This document shows positions 19,136 through 28,239 of a DNA stretch of 64,000 nucleotides, in pieces; the first letter of the stretch is position 1, and each line of letters begins with the position of its first letter. A model generated the notes under the pieces. The model was not told the origin of the DNA, ran no database searches, and was given only the letters and a program-made list of their open reading frames with translations. The translations under genes were made by a program, and so were the position numbers. This stretch comes from Holophagales bacterium (GTDB lineage Bacteria > Acidobacteriota > Thermoanaerobaculia > Multivoradales > Multivoraceae), in assembly GCA_009837885.1 (NCBI GenBank), contig VXSP01000006.1:62001-126000 (forward strand), written 5' to 3'.

Positions 19136-20104
19136 GTGAGCGACCTGACCCCTCTCCGCGATCTGCTCGATCACCACGTCGTCGGCCACGACGAGGTGAA
19201 GACGGCCCTGCTCCTGGCTCTGATCACCCGGGAGCACATCTACGTGGAGGGACCGCCGGGCACCGCCAAGACCCGGCTGGCCGAGGTCGCGGCCAAGGGC
19301 TCGGAACTCGACTTCTTCTTCTACCAGTTGCACCGCGACACGCGGCTCGCCGAGCTGGTCGGCGACATCGTCCTGGAGCGCCGGAAGGTGAAAACGGACG
19401 ATGGCGAGCCCGGAACCGCCGGCGAAGCCGAGCGGATCCACCAGCGGATCGAACCCGGGGGCCTGCTCACGGCCGAGGTTGCGGTGCTGGACGACATTTC
19501 CCGCGCTCCCGGAGAGGCGCTCAACGTGCTTCTCCGGATCCTGAACGAGCGCCGCTTCGGCGCCGAGCCGATCCCGTTGATGGCCGCGATCGCCACCGGC
19601 AATCCGATGGACGACGAGTACTACAACGAGCCGCTCGACCCGGCGAACCTGGACCGGTTCGCCCTCCAGTTGCGCGTCTCCGGCCTCATCCAGAGCGGCG
19701 TCGACGAGGCGAAGACGCTGATCGACCGCTTCGCCTCCGGCTCCGTCGTGGAACAGCCCGATCCCGACCCCGTGACCGACCGCGCCACGCTCGACGCGCT
19801 GAACCAGCGGATGTACCAGGTCGAGGTCGGAGCGGCGGTGCGTGCTGCCCTGCTCGACGTGCTCCGCACGCTGGTGCTCGAGTTCGAGTGCAACGAGACG
19901 AACTCCCTGCTGACCGACCGCACCTTCCTGGTCAAGGCGATCAAGATCCTTCGCGGAGCGGCGCTACTGGCCGGCCGGAAGGCCGTCGACCTGCAGGACC
20001 TCGCCGCGCTGTCCTGGATGACAACCTTCCGGGTGCCGCCGGAGGCCCACGAAGCCCTGCCTCGGATCGTCGGCCGGGTGAGCCGGCAGATCCAGGCGGT
20101 CTAG
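19136..20104 (+). CDS. MoxR-type AAA+ ATPase
   Basis: A 322-residue AAA+ ATPase of the MoxR group. Walker A is GPPGTAKT (39-46), Walker B is VAVLDDISRAPGEAL, sensor 1 is ATGNP with Asn156, and LDRFALQLR carries the arginine-finger region, so it looks active. MoxR ATPases work as chaperones that help assemble or insert cofactors into partner proteins, generally with a VWA partner. The GTG start lies 28 bases after the AAA-VWA gene, so the two probably form an operon. It is convergent with the gene ending at 20111, with only 6 bases between stops. Confidence 0.9.
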   Translation: MSDLTPLRDLLDHHVVGHDEVKTALLLALITREHIYVEGPPGTAKTRLAEVAAKGSELDFFFYQLHRDTRLAELVGDIVLERRKVKTDDGEPGTAGEAERIHQRIEPGGLLTAEVAVLDDISRAPGEALNVLLRILNERRFGAEPIPLMAAIATGNPMDDEYYNEPLDPANLDRFALQLRVSGLIQSGVDEAKTLIDRFASGSVVEQPDPDPVTDRATLDALNQRMYQVEVGAAVRAALLDVLRTLVLEFECNETNSLLTDRTFLVKAIKILRGAALLAGRKAVDLQDLAALSWMTTFRVPPEAHEALPRIVGRVSRQIQAV

Positions 20105-20110
20105 CCGCAC

Positions 20111-21148
20111 CTACTCCTGGCCGGAGCTGGACTGGCCCTTCTCGAACTCCGCCTCGAGCAGACGCGCCCCGCGCAGCGTGTTGCCCATCGCGTAGTTGCC
20201 CTCGTGGCAGGCGTACTCGTAGCTTCTCTGGTCCGTCTTCGGCCACGGCAGCTCGCCGCTGTACGGCGCCTCGTACTCCGGGTTCTCGACCGTGAAGCTG
20301 TAGAGCAGGCTGTCCCCGTCGACCGGGCTGAACTTCTCGATCACGCGCACGCCCTCGCCGCGCAGGTCGGGCATGTCGCGGAAGTTCTTCGTTTCGACGA
20401 CCAGGGTGTCACCCTCCCACCAGCCGATCGAGTCGCCGCTCAGCGAGGTGTACTCGGCCGGCATGTGCTCGCCGCCGATCCGGACCACCCGGGCCCAGTG
20501 CATCCACTCGATCATGATCATGAAGTGGTCTTCGGTCTGGACGATCGTCTTCACGTTGTTGTACGGCAACGAACGGATCGCGACCGAGGCCGTCGGCTGG
20601 TACATGCAGCGCACGCCGACGATGTTCGTCTCCGGCCCGTCGTAGGGGATGTCGCCGGACTCGAGCCACCAGGCATAGCCCCGGTTCGGCCACGCGAACT
20701 TCGGCGCGGCCGCTGAACGCTTCTTGCCCTCTTCGGTCATCGCCGGCATCTGGCCGTTGGGGGGATCGGTCAGCACGGACGTCCGGTACTTGCCGTCGAT
20801 CATGAAGTTCTGGCTTCCCCATTCGAACCAGAAGTTGTTGTAGGCGCCGACGTTGCCGCCCTTCTCGGGCGCCGCGCGCTCACCAGCCGAAGCGCTGGGC
20901 CCGTCCTGGGCGGCGTTCGCGTCGGCGCGCCGCTTCGCGTTCGCCTCCGCCTCCTCGGGGGTGAGGGTCAGCTTTTCGCCGAACTCCTGCGGCCTGGCGA
21001 ACGGCGTGATGCTCGAGATGTCGTAGACGCCGGTGAAGTCCGGCTTGCCGCTGGGCGTCCTCTTGATCTCTCCTTCGACGCCAACGGCCGCCGAAGCGGC
21101 GGCGACGAGTCCAACGAGAACGGCGGTAGCGATCAGCGACTTCCTCAT
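20111..21148 (-). CDS. Secreted protein of unknown function
   Basis: A 345-residue protein with a clean signal peptide ([20 protein letters not shown]) and GGAGG before the ATG at 21148; the frame extends further upstream, but that part lacks a signal and is unlikely. The start of the mature part, [14 protein letters not shown], recalls a family of secreted proteins common in Acidobacteria and Proteobacteria whose role is unknown. Trp- and Tyr-rich motifs such as [16 protein letters not shown] and [18 protein letters not shown] suggest a beta-barrel-like fold. No catalytic motif recognised. Divergent from the coxS-like gene. Confidence 0.75.
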   Translation of the reverse strand: MRKSLIATAVLVGLVAAASAAVGVEGEIKRTPSGKPDFTGVYDISSITPFARPQEFGEKLTLTPEEAEANAKRRADANAAQDGPSASAGERAAPEKGGNVGAYNNFWFEWGSQNFMIDGKYRTSVLTDPPNGQMPAMTEEGKKRSAAAPKFAWPNRGYAWWLESGDIPYDGPETNIVGVRCMYQPTASVAIRSLPYNNVKTIVQTEDHFMIMIEWMHWARVVRIGGEHMPAEYTSLSGDSIGWWEGDTLVVETKNFRDMPDLRGEGVRVIEKFSPVDGDSLLYSFTVENPEYEAPYSGELPWPKTDQRSYEYACHEGNYAMGNTLRGARLLEAEFEKGQSSSGQE

Positions 21149-21261
21149 GTCGGCCTCCCTGCGCCCGGGCGCAAACTGCTGCGGTAGGCGCTCATCATAG
21201 CGCGGCCGCGCTGCGATACGATCGCCGCCGCCAACCCAACCGGACCAAGACAGGAGCATCG

Positions 21262-21744
21262 ATGCCAGACACCGTCCCCGTTACCGTTACGGTCAACGGC
21301 AGCACGCACGAACGAGACGTCGAGCCGCGCACGCTGCTGGTCCACTTCCTGCGTGAGGAACTCGACCTCACGGGCGCCCACGTCGGGTGCGAGAGCACCC
21401 TCTGCGGCGCCTGCACCGTGCATCTCAACGGTCGCGCCGTGAAGAGCTGCACCGTCCTCGCGGTTCAGGCCGACGGCCAGGAAGTGACGACCATCGAGGG
21501 CCTCGCGGCCTCCGCCGACGAGCTGCATCCGCTGCAGGCCGGCTTCTGGGAGAAGCATGGTCTCCAGTGCGGTTACTGCACGCCGGGGATGATCATGGCG
21601 GCCAAGCAGTTGCTCGACGACAACCCGAACCCGAGCGAGGCGGAGATCCGGGAAGCGATCGACGGCAACATCTGCCGCTGCACCGGCTACCAGCAGATCG
21701 TCGACGCGGTCCAGCACGCCGCCGACACCGCGGGAGCCGCCTGA
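21262..21744 (+). CDS. 2Fe-2S subunit of a second molybdenum hydroxylase (CoxS-like)
   Basis: A 160-residue two-cluster ferredoxin-like subunit. The first cluster is [12 protein letters not shown] plus a later Cys in SCTVLA; the second is CGYCTPGM plus NICRCTGYQ. No Tat signal, in contrast to the paralogue at 3700, so this enzyme is probably cytoplasmic. AGGAG lies before the ATG. Its stop shares one base with the start of the large subunit. Confidence 0.93.
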   Translation: MPDTVPVTVTVNGSTHERDVEPRTLLVHFLREELDLTGAHVGCESTLCGACTVHLNGRAVKSCTVLAVQADGQEVTTIEGLAASADELHPLQAGFWEKHGLQCGYCTPGMIMAAKQLLDDNPNPSEAEIREAIDGNICRCTGYQQIVDAVQHAADTAGAA

Positions 21745-24086
21745 TGACGACGTTCCGGCCGAACTCCGTCGGCAGGCCGATCAAGCGGCGCGAAGATCCG
21801 CGCCTCATCCGGGGCCTCGCCACGTACACCGACGACGTCAAGCTCCCCGGTATGACCTGGGCCGCGTTCGTCCGCAGCGACTTCGCGGCCGGCGCCGTCC
21901 GCTCCCTCGACACGACGGCCGCCGCCGCCCACCCCGGCGTCGTCGGCGTCTACACCTACGCCGACATGGACGGACAGGTCGGAGCGACCCCCATCGGCGT
22001 CGAGATACCCGGCATGCCGGACCACCCGCTGCTGGCGAACGGCCGCGTGCTCTACGTCGGGCACCCGGTCGCGGTCGTCATCGCCGAGAGTCCCTACGCG
22101 GCGCGCGACGCGGCCGCCATGGTCGAGGTCGACATCGAGCCGCGGGAGGCCGTGGTGGATGTCGAAGCCGCGCTCGCTCCAGGCGCACCCAGGGTCTACG
22201 AGGAACTCGAGAGCAACGTCTGCCTGCAGATTCCGGCGCCGAACCCGGAGGCCGACAAGCTCTTCGAGCAGGCCGACCAGACGCTTTCGATCCGGCTGCT
22301 CAACCAGCGCGTCGCGCCCTTTCCGATGGAGGGCCGCGCCATCTGCGCTCACTGGGAGGAAGGCCCCGGCAAGCTGACGCTCTGGACCTCCAACCAGGCG
22401 CCCCACTCCGTCAAGCAACAGATCGCGATGTGCCTGGGGATCCCGGAGATCCGCATCCGCGCCATCGCGCCCGAGGTCGGCGGCGGCTTCGGCGCCAAGA
22501 TCCCGACCTACGCGGAGGATGCACTCCTGTGCTGGGTCTCGCGCGACCTGAAGAGGCCGGTGAAGTGGTCGGAGACCCGCACCGAGAACCTGCTCGGCAT
22601 GACCCACGGACGCGGCCACGTAGAGAAGATCGACGTCGCCTTCCAGAACGACGGCCGCGTGCTGGCGCTCAAGGGACAAACGATCGCCGACATCGGCGCC
22701 TTCCGCTCCTTCTTCGGGCCCTTCATCGCCCTCTCCACCCACACGATGTCCTGCGGCTGCTACGACATCAAGGCCGTCGCCTGGGAAACGTCGTCGGTGT
22801 TCACGAACACGATGGCGACCGAGGCCTACCGCGGCGCCGGACGCCCGGAAGCCGCCTACATCATCGAGCGCGTGATGGACGAGGTGGCGGCCGTGACCGG
22901 CCTCGACCCGGTCGCCGTGCGGCGCCGGAACTTCATCAGCAAGGACGCCTTTCCCCACACCACACCCGCCGGCGCGACCTACGACACCGGCGATTACGAG
23001 AAGTCGCTCGATCGGCTGGTGGAGCTCGCCGGTTACGACGAAGCCCGCGCGGCGCAGAGCAGCGCGCGCGAGGAGGGCCGGCTGGTCGGCATCGGGCTCG
23101 CCACGTTCACCGAGGTGTGCGGCCTCGGCCCCTCCACCGGCGCCACGCCGCAGCAGCGCATGGGCACCTGGGAGAGCGCGACGGTGCGGGTCGAGCCCAC
23201 CGGCAACGTCACCGTCTACACCGGCGTTTCGCCACACGGCCAGGGGCAGGAGACCGTCTTCGCCCAGATGGTGTCGGACGCCTTCGGCGTCGGCCTCGAC
23301 GACGTCGTCGTCGTCCACGGCGACACGGACCAGGTCCAGCACGGAGTCGGGACCTTCGGCAGTCGCGGCATCGCGGTCGGCGGCGCCGCGCTCGACATGG
23401 CGCTGGTCAAGGTTCACGCCAAGGCCACCAGGATCGCCGCGCACCACCTCGACGCGCCCGTCGACCAGATCGACTACGGGGACGGCGAGTTCACGGTCAC
23501 CGGCACGGACCGCAAGCTGACCTTCCGACAGGTCGCCGAGATGGCCCACCTCTGGAACGTCAACGTCCCCGGCGAGGAGCCGGGGCTGGAAGCGGTCGCC
23601 CGCTTCGAACCGTCGGCGACGACATACCCGTTCGGCGCTCACCTCTGCCAGGTCGAGATCGATCCCGAGAGCGGTCAGATCGAGATCCAGCGCTACGTCG
23701 CGGTCGACGACTTCGGCGAGGTGCTCAATCCCATGCTCGCCGACGGCCAGCGCCTCGGCGGCCTCGTTCAGGGTATCGGCCAGGCGATGTGGGAAGAGGT
23801 CCAGTACGACGAGGGAGGCCAGCTCCTCTCCGGCACCCTGATGGACTACGCGGTGCCGCGCGCCAAGCACTTCCCGCGCATGGAGCTCGACAACACGGTG
23901 ACGCCGACGCCGATCAACCCGCTCGGCGCCAAGGGCATCGGCGAACTGGGGACGATCGGGGCGACGCCCTGCATCGTCAACGCGATCGTCGACGCGCTGC
24001 GGCCGCTCGGCATCACGAACATCGACATGCCGGCGAAGCCGGAGCGCGTCTGGCAGGCGATCCAGGCGGCGGGAGCGGCGCAGTAA
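21744..24086 (+). CDS. Molybdenum hydroxylase large subunit (CoxL-like, form II type)
   Basis: A 780-residue Mo-molybdopterin subunit. Motifs in order: SVGRPIKRREDPRLIRG at the N-terminus, EVGGGFGAKI, the loop AYRGAGRPE at about 361-369, and GAKGIGELGTIG near the end with the active-site Glu. True aerobic CO dehydrogenases carry AYRCSFR here; AYRGAGR marks the form II or 'CoxL-like' group with uncertain substrates. The ATG at 21744 overlaps the upstream stop (TGATG), although the frame is open further back inside the small-subunit gene. No FAD subunit follows, so the FAD partner is elsewhere or shared with 6907-7911. Confidence 0.92.
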   Translation: MTTFRPNSVGRPIKRREDPRLIRGLATYTDDVKLPGMTWAAFVRSDFAAGAVRSLDTTAAAAHPGVVGVYTYADMDGQVGATPIGVEIPGMPDHPLLANGRVLYVGHPVAVVIAESPYAARDAAAMVEVDIEPREAVVDVEAALAPGAPRVYEELESNVCLQIPAPNPEADKLFEQADQTLSIRLLNQRVAPFPMEGRAICAHWEEGPGKLTLWTSNQAPHSVKQQIAMCLGIPEIRIRAIAPEVGGGFGAKIPTYAEDALLCWVSRDLKRPVKWSETRTENLLGMTHGRGHVEKIDVAFQNDGRVLALKGQTIADIGAFRSFFGPFIALSTHTMSCGCYDIKAVAWETSSVFTNTMATEAYRGAGRPEAAYIIERVMDEVAAVTGLDPVAVRRRNFISKDAFPHTTPAGATYDTGDYEKSLDRLVELAGYDEARAAQSSAREEGRLVGIGLATFTEVCGLGPSTGATPQQRMGTWESATVRVEPTGNVTVYTGVSPHGQGQETVFAQMVSDAFGVGLDDVVVVHGDTDQVQHGVGTFGSRGIAVGGAALDMALVKVHAKATRIAAHHLDAPVDQIDYGDGEFTVTGTDRKLTFRQVAEMAHLWNVNVPGEEPGLEAVARFEPSATTYPFGAHLCQVEIDPESGQIEIQRYVAVDDFGEVLNPMLADGQRLGGLVQGIGQAMWEEVQYDEGGQLLSGTLMDYAVPRAKHFPRMELDNTVTPTPINPLGAKGIGELGTIGATPCIVNAIVDALRPLGITNIDMPAKPERVWQAIQAAGAAQ

Positions 24087-24126
24087 CCTGCGATCCCGCC
24101 TGACCGTCCTCGCGGCAGCGGCGAGC

Positions 24127-25209
24127 GTGCTCGCGGCTGCCTCTTCCCTCGGCGCCCAGGAACACCGGTTCGGTCCGCTGCCCGTGGCCGAGGCCTGGCT
24201 GGGCAGCGGCTCCGGGTTCCTGAGCCTGCCGATCGAGGCGCCGGCGTCGGGCGGGCCCGGGACGGGGCGCTGGCAGGTCACCGCCTCGCTGGGGCTCTCC
24301 AGCTTCTGGCTGCGGTCGCCGTCCGTCTCCGAGGTCATCGAGGCGCGCCGCTACCGGGGAGCGGTCACGGCTGAGGAACTCGACGGAATCGCGCCGTGGC
24401 CCGGCTTCGAGGGGATCTACTTCGCCGACATGGAGGTCCACCGGCTGACGCTCGACGCGCGCAGGCGCCTCGGTCGGCGACTGGAACTCGGCCTCAAGGC
24501 CAGCGTCGTCAACGCCGACGGCGGCTTCGTCGACCCTCTGATCGAGGGCTTCCACGACTTCTTCGGCTTCCGCCAGTCCGGGCGCCCCCAGAGCCTCGAG
24601 AACGGCTACGCCCTCTACTTCCGCCGCGACGGCCCCGGCGGCTACGGCGAGCAGCTCCGGTTCGTTCGCTTCGAGCAGGCAGGACTCGGCCTGGGGGAAA
24701 CGATCGTCTCGCTCAAGTCCGGTCTCGGACCGGAATCGGCCACGTGGCGGCAGGCCATCCAGGTCCAGCTCAAGCTACCAACCGCCGACGAGGACAGATT
24801 CCAAGGCACCGGCTCGGTCGACGCCGCGATCCAGTACCTCGTATCCCGCCCCTGGCGGCGCTGGACCCTCCACGGCAACGCCGGCGTCACCCGCCTCGGC
24901 AGCCACGGCCTGCTGACGCTCGCGCCGCAGAACATCATCACCGTCGCCATCGCCGGCGAACGCCCTGTCGGCCCCGGATCCTCGATCGTCCTTCAGCTCC
25001 GCCACCAACAGAGCCCGTTCCGCCAGCTCAACCTCTCGATCCTCGGCGTCACGGCGACCCTGATCGACATCGGCTGGACCCGAAGCCTGAAACCCTCTCG
25101 CAGCGGCCTCGACCGCTCCGCCTACTTCAGCCTCAGCAACAACACGGCGAAGTACGGCTCCGCCGTCGACATCAGCCTCCACACCGGGATCCGATTCCGC
25201 AGAAACTGA
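24127..25209 (+). CDS. DUF3187-like secreted or outer-membrane protein
   Basis: 360 residues from the GTG at 24127. Repeated alternating beta-strands (LELGLKASVVNADGGFVDPL, RRWTLHGNAGVTRLG, GSSIVLQLRHQQSPF) and an ending in aromatic/charged strands suggest an outer-membrane barrel of the DUF3187 type. The in-frame codons from 24088 (CTG) upstream of the GTG encode a textbook signal peptide (RSRLTVLAAAASVLAA...), beginning right after the CoxL stop, so the true start is probably this CTG. Function unknown; presence after the coxSL-like pair may be chance. Confidence 0.7.
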   Translation: MLAAASSLGAQEHRFGPLPVAEAWLGSGSGFLSLPIEAPASGGPGTGRWQVTASLGLSSFWLRSPSVSEVIEARRYRGAVTAEELDGIAPWPGFEGIYFADMEVHRLTLDARRRLGRRLELGLKASVVNADGGFVDPLIEGFHDFFGFRQSGRPQSLENGYALYFRRDGPGGYGEQLRFVRFEQAGLGLGETIVSLKSGLGPESATWRQAIQVQLKLPTADEDRFQGTGSVDAAIQYLVSRPWRRWTLHGNAGVTRLGSHGLLTLAPQNIITVAIAGERPVGPGSSIVLQLRHQQSPFRQLNLSILGVTATLIDIGWTRSLKPSRSGLDRSAYFSLSNNTAKYGSAVDISLHTGIRFRRN

Positions 25210-25269
25210 ACTAACCGTCTCCCCGTGCCAGCCTCGCGTCAAGCGCGAATCCGAGTACCTCCGTTGACT

Positions 25270-25287
25270 GCCGGCCAGAAGGCCGGC
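25270..25287 (+). terminator. GC-rich hairpin after the DUF3187-like gene
   Basis: A 7-bp perfect stem GCCGGCC/GGCCGGC with AGAA loop, 60 bases after the stop at 25209, without a T run. It could end the plus-strand transcript. The 342-base spacer 25210-25551 otherwise contains repeat copy B. Confidence 0.4.
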
Positions 25288-25340
25288 GCACCGGCATCCA
25301 CCGCAAAGCCCCCGCTACCGGCCCAGCGACAACGTCCAGT

Positions 25341-25517
25341 CAGCGGCGGCGGCCGGAGGGAGAGGGTCCCAGCGGGCTGGAGGCAAGCGATGCTCGACGC
25401 CCTCCCATCAAGCGACGCCGGTATGAAGCGCAGCCGACCGAAGCGAGCGCCAGCTTCCCCTCCACTCAGAGAGCGGGAGCGGCCGCTGGGACCCTCTCCC
25501 TCCGGCCGCCGCTGCTG
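25341..25517. repeat. Structured intergenic element, copy B, with 35-bp terminal stem
   Basis: Ends 25341-25375 and 25483-25517 pair over 35 bp with one mismatch. Boxes identical to copy A are at 25367-25389 (23 bases), 25427-25450 (24 bases) and 25477-25485, separated by the same 37- and 26-base spacers. The outer arms (for example GGAGGGAGAGGG on the left) are unrelated to those of copy A (CCCGGGGGAAGG), showing compensated change. It sits between convergent genes, 34 bases after the minus-strand stop at 25552. Could be a 3'-end RNA structure, a recombination substrate, or a non-autonomous mobile element. Confidence 0.8.
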
Positions 25518-25551
25518 ACGGGTGCATGCCGCCACCGTCGCCGCGACGCCG

Positions 25552-27009
25552 TCAGCGTTCGGGCGCTTTGCGGTAGTCGAGCGGCGGCTGCTGGCCCTCT
25601 TCGAGGGCGGCCCGGTACGGGCGGTCGGCCAGCCGGCGGTCGAGTTCTTCTCTCGCTGCCTCGACGATCGAGGGATCGGCAAGCAGGTCCCAGGCCGTCG
25701 CGGCGAGAACGCGGGCGGCCATCAGCATGCCCTGGCGGCCGATCGTCGTACCGCCGGCGGCGACCGCCTGCCAGGAATGGGCCGGCGTGCCGGGCACCCA
25801 GCAGGCGGTGCGGATGCCGGTCGTCGGCGCCACCCAGGAGACGTCGCCGACATCGGTCGAGCCGAGAGTCGTGTTGCCGGTCTCGTCCCGAAGTTCAGAC
25901 ACGGAGGCCAGGGGCCGCGGTTTCAGCAGGGACTCCTGGAGCTTCGCGGCCCACGCCTTCTCCGCTTCCGTGTAGCCGATGTCGACAAGGGCCTTGAAGT
26001 TGGCGAACGAGATCCTGGACAGGGTGTCGTTCGGCAGCAGGTTGTGGATGCCGCCCAGGAACTCGATCTCCAGTTCGGTCTCCGTGGCGTGGGCGGCGCC
26101 TTCGGCCACGAGCACCAGACGGTCGTAGATCGAGCGCGCCACGTCCATTTCCGGATGGCGCACGTAGTAGTACGCCTCGGCGAACGCCGGTACCACGTTC
26201 GGCGCGTCGCCGCCGGCGGTGATCACGTGGTGGATGCGCGTGCGGTCCGGCGTGTGTTCACGGAGGAGCTCGGCGCCGTAGTTCAGGATCGCCACCGCGT
26301 CGAGCGCCGACCGGCCCGCTTCGGGCGACGCCGCGGCATGGGCGCTGCGGCCGCGATAGCGAAACTTCGCCGCTACGCGGGCCAGGTTCGTCGGGTCGCC
26401 GGCGGAGTTCCCGTCGCCCGGGTGCCAGTGCAGGACGGCGTCCACGTCATCGAACAGTCCGTCGCGGGCCATGAAGGCCTTGGCGCCGCCGCCCTCCTCC
26501 GCGGGTGTGCCGTAGAGCCGGACCGTCCCCTGGATCGCGCCGCCGCGGATGCCGTCGGCCACCGCCAGCGCGGCCCCGAGCGAGCCGGCGCCGAACAGGT
26601 GGTGGCCGCAGGCGTGGCCCCAGTCCGGTCCCTCGCGCGGTGAACGGGTGGGAACCGCCTCCTGCGAAAGTCCGGGCAGAGCGTCGAACTCGGCGAGGAT
26701 CGCGATCACCGGGCGACCGGCTCCGAACGAGGCAACGAAGCTGGTCGGAATGCCGGCGACGCCGCGCGCGACCTCGAAGCCCTCCTCCTCGACGATGGAG
26801 GCGAGCAGTGCCGCCGACTTCGTTTCCTGGTAGCCCGGCTCGGCCCAGTCCCAGATCTTCCGCGCGGCGTCCCAGAGCAGGTCGGCGCGCTCCGCCACCG
26901 CCGCCTCCAGGCCTGCCTTCTCCACCACCCCGCCGGCGGCTGCCGGGCCGAGAGGAAGGAGAACGAGGGCGCAGCAGGCAGCGGCGGCCGCGCGCATCCG
27001 CCTACTCAT
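25552..27009 (-). CDS. M20D-family amidohydrolase (AbgB-like), secreted
   Basis: A 485-residue metallopeptidase-like amidohydrolase. A short Ala-rich signal (CCALVLLPLGPAAAG) is followed by the catalytic domain: EFDALPG, GHACGHHLFGAGS with metal-binding residues, PAEEGGGAKAF, LHWHPGD, and a dimerisation domain (AAKFRYRGRSAHAAASPE). It resembles the p-aminobenzoyl-glutamate hydrolase B subunit and other N-acyl amino acid hydrolases. The start ATG overlaps the stop of the upstream alcohol dehydrogenase by 8 bases, so they are coupled. Substrate is not determined. Confidence 0.9.
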   Translation of the reverse strand: MSRRMRAAAAACCALVLLPLGPAAAGGVVEKAGLEAAVAERADLLWDAARKIWDWAEPGYQETKSAALLASIVEEEGFEVARGVAGIPTSFVASFGAGRPVIAILAEFDALPGLSQEAVPTRSPREGPDWGHACGHHLFGAGSLGAALAVADGIRGGAIQGTVRLYGTPAEEGGGAKAFMARDGLFDDVDAVLHWHPGDGNSAGDPTNLARVAAKFRYRGRSAHAAASPEAGRSALDAVAILNYGAELLREHTPDRTRIHHVITAGGDAPNVVPAFAEAYYYVRHPEMDVARSIYDRLVLVAEGAAHATETELEIEFLGGIHNLLPNDTLSRISFANFKALVDIGYTEAEKAWAAKLQESLLKPRPLASVSELRDETGNTTLGSTDVGDVSWVAPTTGIRTACWVPGTPAHSWQAVAAGGTTIGRQGMLMAARVLAATAWDLLADPSIVEAAREELDRRLADRPYRAALEEGQQPPLDYRKAPER

Positions 27010-28105
27010 CGAACACGATGACCTGCCGCGCGACCTCGCCGGTCTTCAGGTTCTGCAGGGCCTCGTTGATCTGCGAGAACTCGATCCGGTCCGAGATCAG
27101 CTCATCGAGCTTCAGCCGGCCGCCCAGGTAAAACTCGACCAGGCGCGGCATGTCGACGCGGAATCGGTTCGATCCCATCGTGCAGCCCTGCAGACACTTG
27201 GACTGCAGCAACTCGTGGCCCGGGATCTCGACCTTCTGGCCCATCGGCACCATGCCGATGACGGTGGCCGTACCGCCCGGCCGCAGCATCGCCCACGCCT
27301 GCTCCGCCGTGGCCTTGAGCCCGATCGCCTCGAAGGCGTAGTGGACGCCGCCGCCGGTGAGATCCAGCACCTGCTTCACCGTGTCGCCGTCCGATGCGTC
27401 GATCGTGTCGGTGGCGCCGAACGCCCTGGCAAGATCGAGCTTCGACGCCACGCGGTCGATGGCGATGATGCGCGAGGCCCCGGCCAGGTCCGCGCCGTTG
27501 ATCGTCGACAGGCCGATGCCGCCGCAGCCGATGACCGCGACCGTCGACCCGGGCTCCACCGCCGCGGTCCGGAACGCCGCGCCCACGCCGGTGATCACGG
27601 CGCAGCCGATGACCGCCGCCCGGTCGAGCGGCATGTCCTTCCTGATCTTCACCACCGCGTTCTCATGCACCAGCATCTGCTCCGCGAACGAGGCCAGATC
27701 GGCGAACTGAGAGATAGGGCGCGGGCCGCCGCCGTTGCTCGCCGGCAACGCCAGCCGCGGTTCCTCCGTTCGCGGCCGTCGCGTAGCGCGCTTGTCGCAG
27801 AGCGCCGGCTCACCGCTCATGCAGTACTCGCAGTAGCCGCAGAACACGGAGAGACAGGTGATCACATGGTCGCCCGGCTCGACGTAGCGCACCTCGGAAC
27901 CCACCTCCTCGACGATCCCGGACGCTTCGTGGCCGAGGATCGCCGGTGTGCGAATCGGCCACAGCCCGTCCACGAAGTGCAGGTCGCTGTGGCAGACCCC
28001 GACCACCGAACTCCGGACGAGGATCTCGTGCGGTCCCGGCTTGCTGATCGCGACGTCGGTGATCTCGAGCGGCTGCCCGACCTCGTGGAGTACGGCTGCT
28101 TTCAT
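27002..28105 (-). CDS. Zinc-dependent alcohol dehydrogenase
   Basis: A 367-residue medium-chain dehydrogenase. Catalytic zinc ligands: Cys in VVGVCHSDLHF, His-Glu in ILGHEASG. The structural zinc loop is FCGYCEYCMSGEPALC. The Rossmann motif is VAVIGCGGIGLS. Overall it resembles class III-like/Rxyl_3153-type alcohol dehydrogenases acting on NAD(P) and primary alcohols or aldehydes. ATG at 28105 is preceded by a GGGAGGGG stretch about 10 bases upstream. It is divergent from hicB and coupled to the M20 amidohydrolase downstream. Confidence 0.92.
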   Translation of the reverse strand: MKAAVLHEVGQPLEITDVAISKPGPHEILVRSSVVGVCHSDLHFVDGLWPIRTPAILGHEASGIVEEVGSEVRYVEPGDHVITCLSVFCGYCEYCMSGEPALCDKRATRRPRTEEPRLALPASNGGGPRPISQFADLASFAEQMLVHENAVVKIRKDMPLDRAAVIGCAVITGVGAAFRTAAVEPGSTVAVIGCGGIGLSTINGADLAGASRIIAIDRVASKLDLARAFGATDTIDASDGDTVKQVLDLTGGGVHYAFEAIGLKATAEQAWAMLRPGGTATVIGMVPMGQKVEIPGHELLQSKCLQGCTMGSNRFRVDMPRLVEFYLGGRLKLDELISDRIEFSQINEALQNLKTGEVARQVIVFDE

Positions 28106-28239
28106 GACGGTGAGTCCCCTCCCGATGGCGAGTGACGCGCGCCGGACCTCCCGGTCGCCTGCGCTTGGCCTGACGAGGAACGGCAGGCTATCAGCGGCTG
28201 CGCTGGTGTAATCTCGTGGCCCAGATTGGAAGCCGTTCG

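Noticed and set aside
21744..24086. Aerobic CO dehydrogenase (coxL form I)
   Set aside because: The active-site loop is AYRGAGR, not AYRCSFR, and no coxM is adjacent.
21687..24338. 883-codon minus-strand ORF
   Set aside because: Antisense shadow of the CoxL-like gene, whose motifs are unambiguous.
28165..28194. Sigma70-like promoter TTGGCC-18-TATCAG before hicB
   Set aside because: Only a partial match and the sigma preferences of this organism are unknown; too weak to list.
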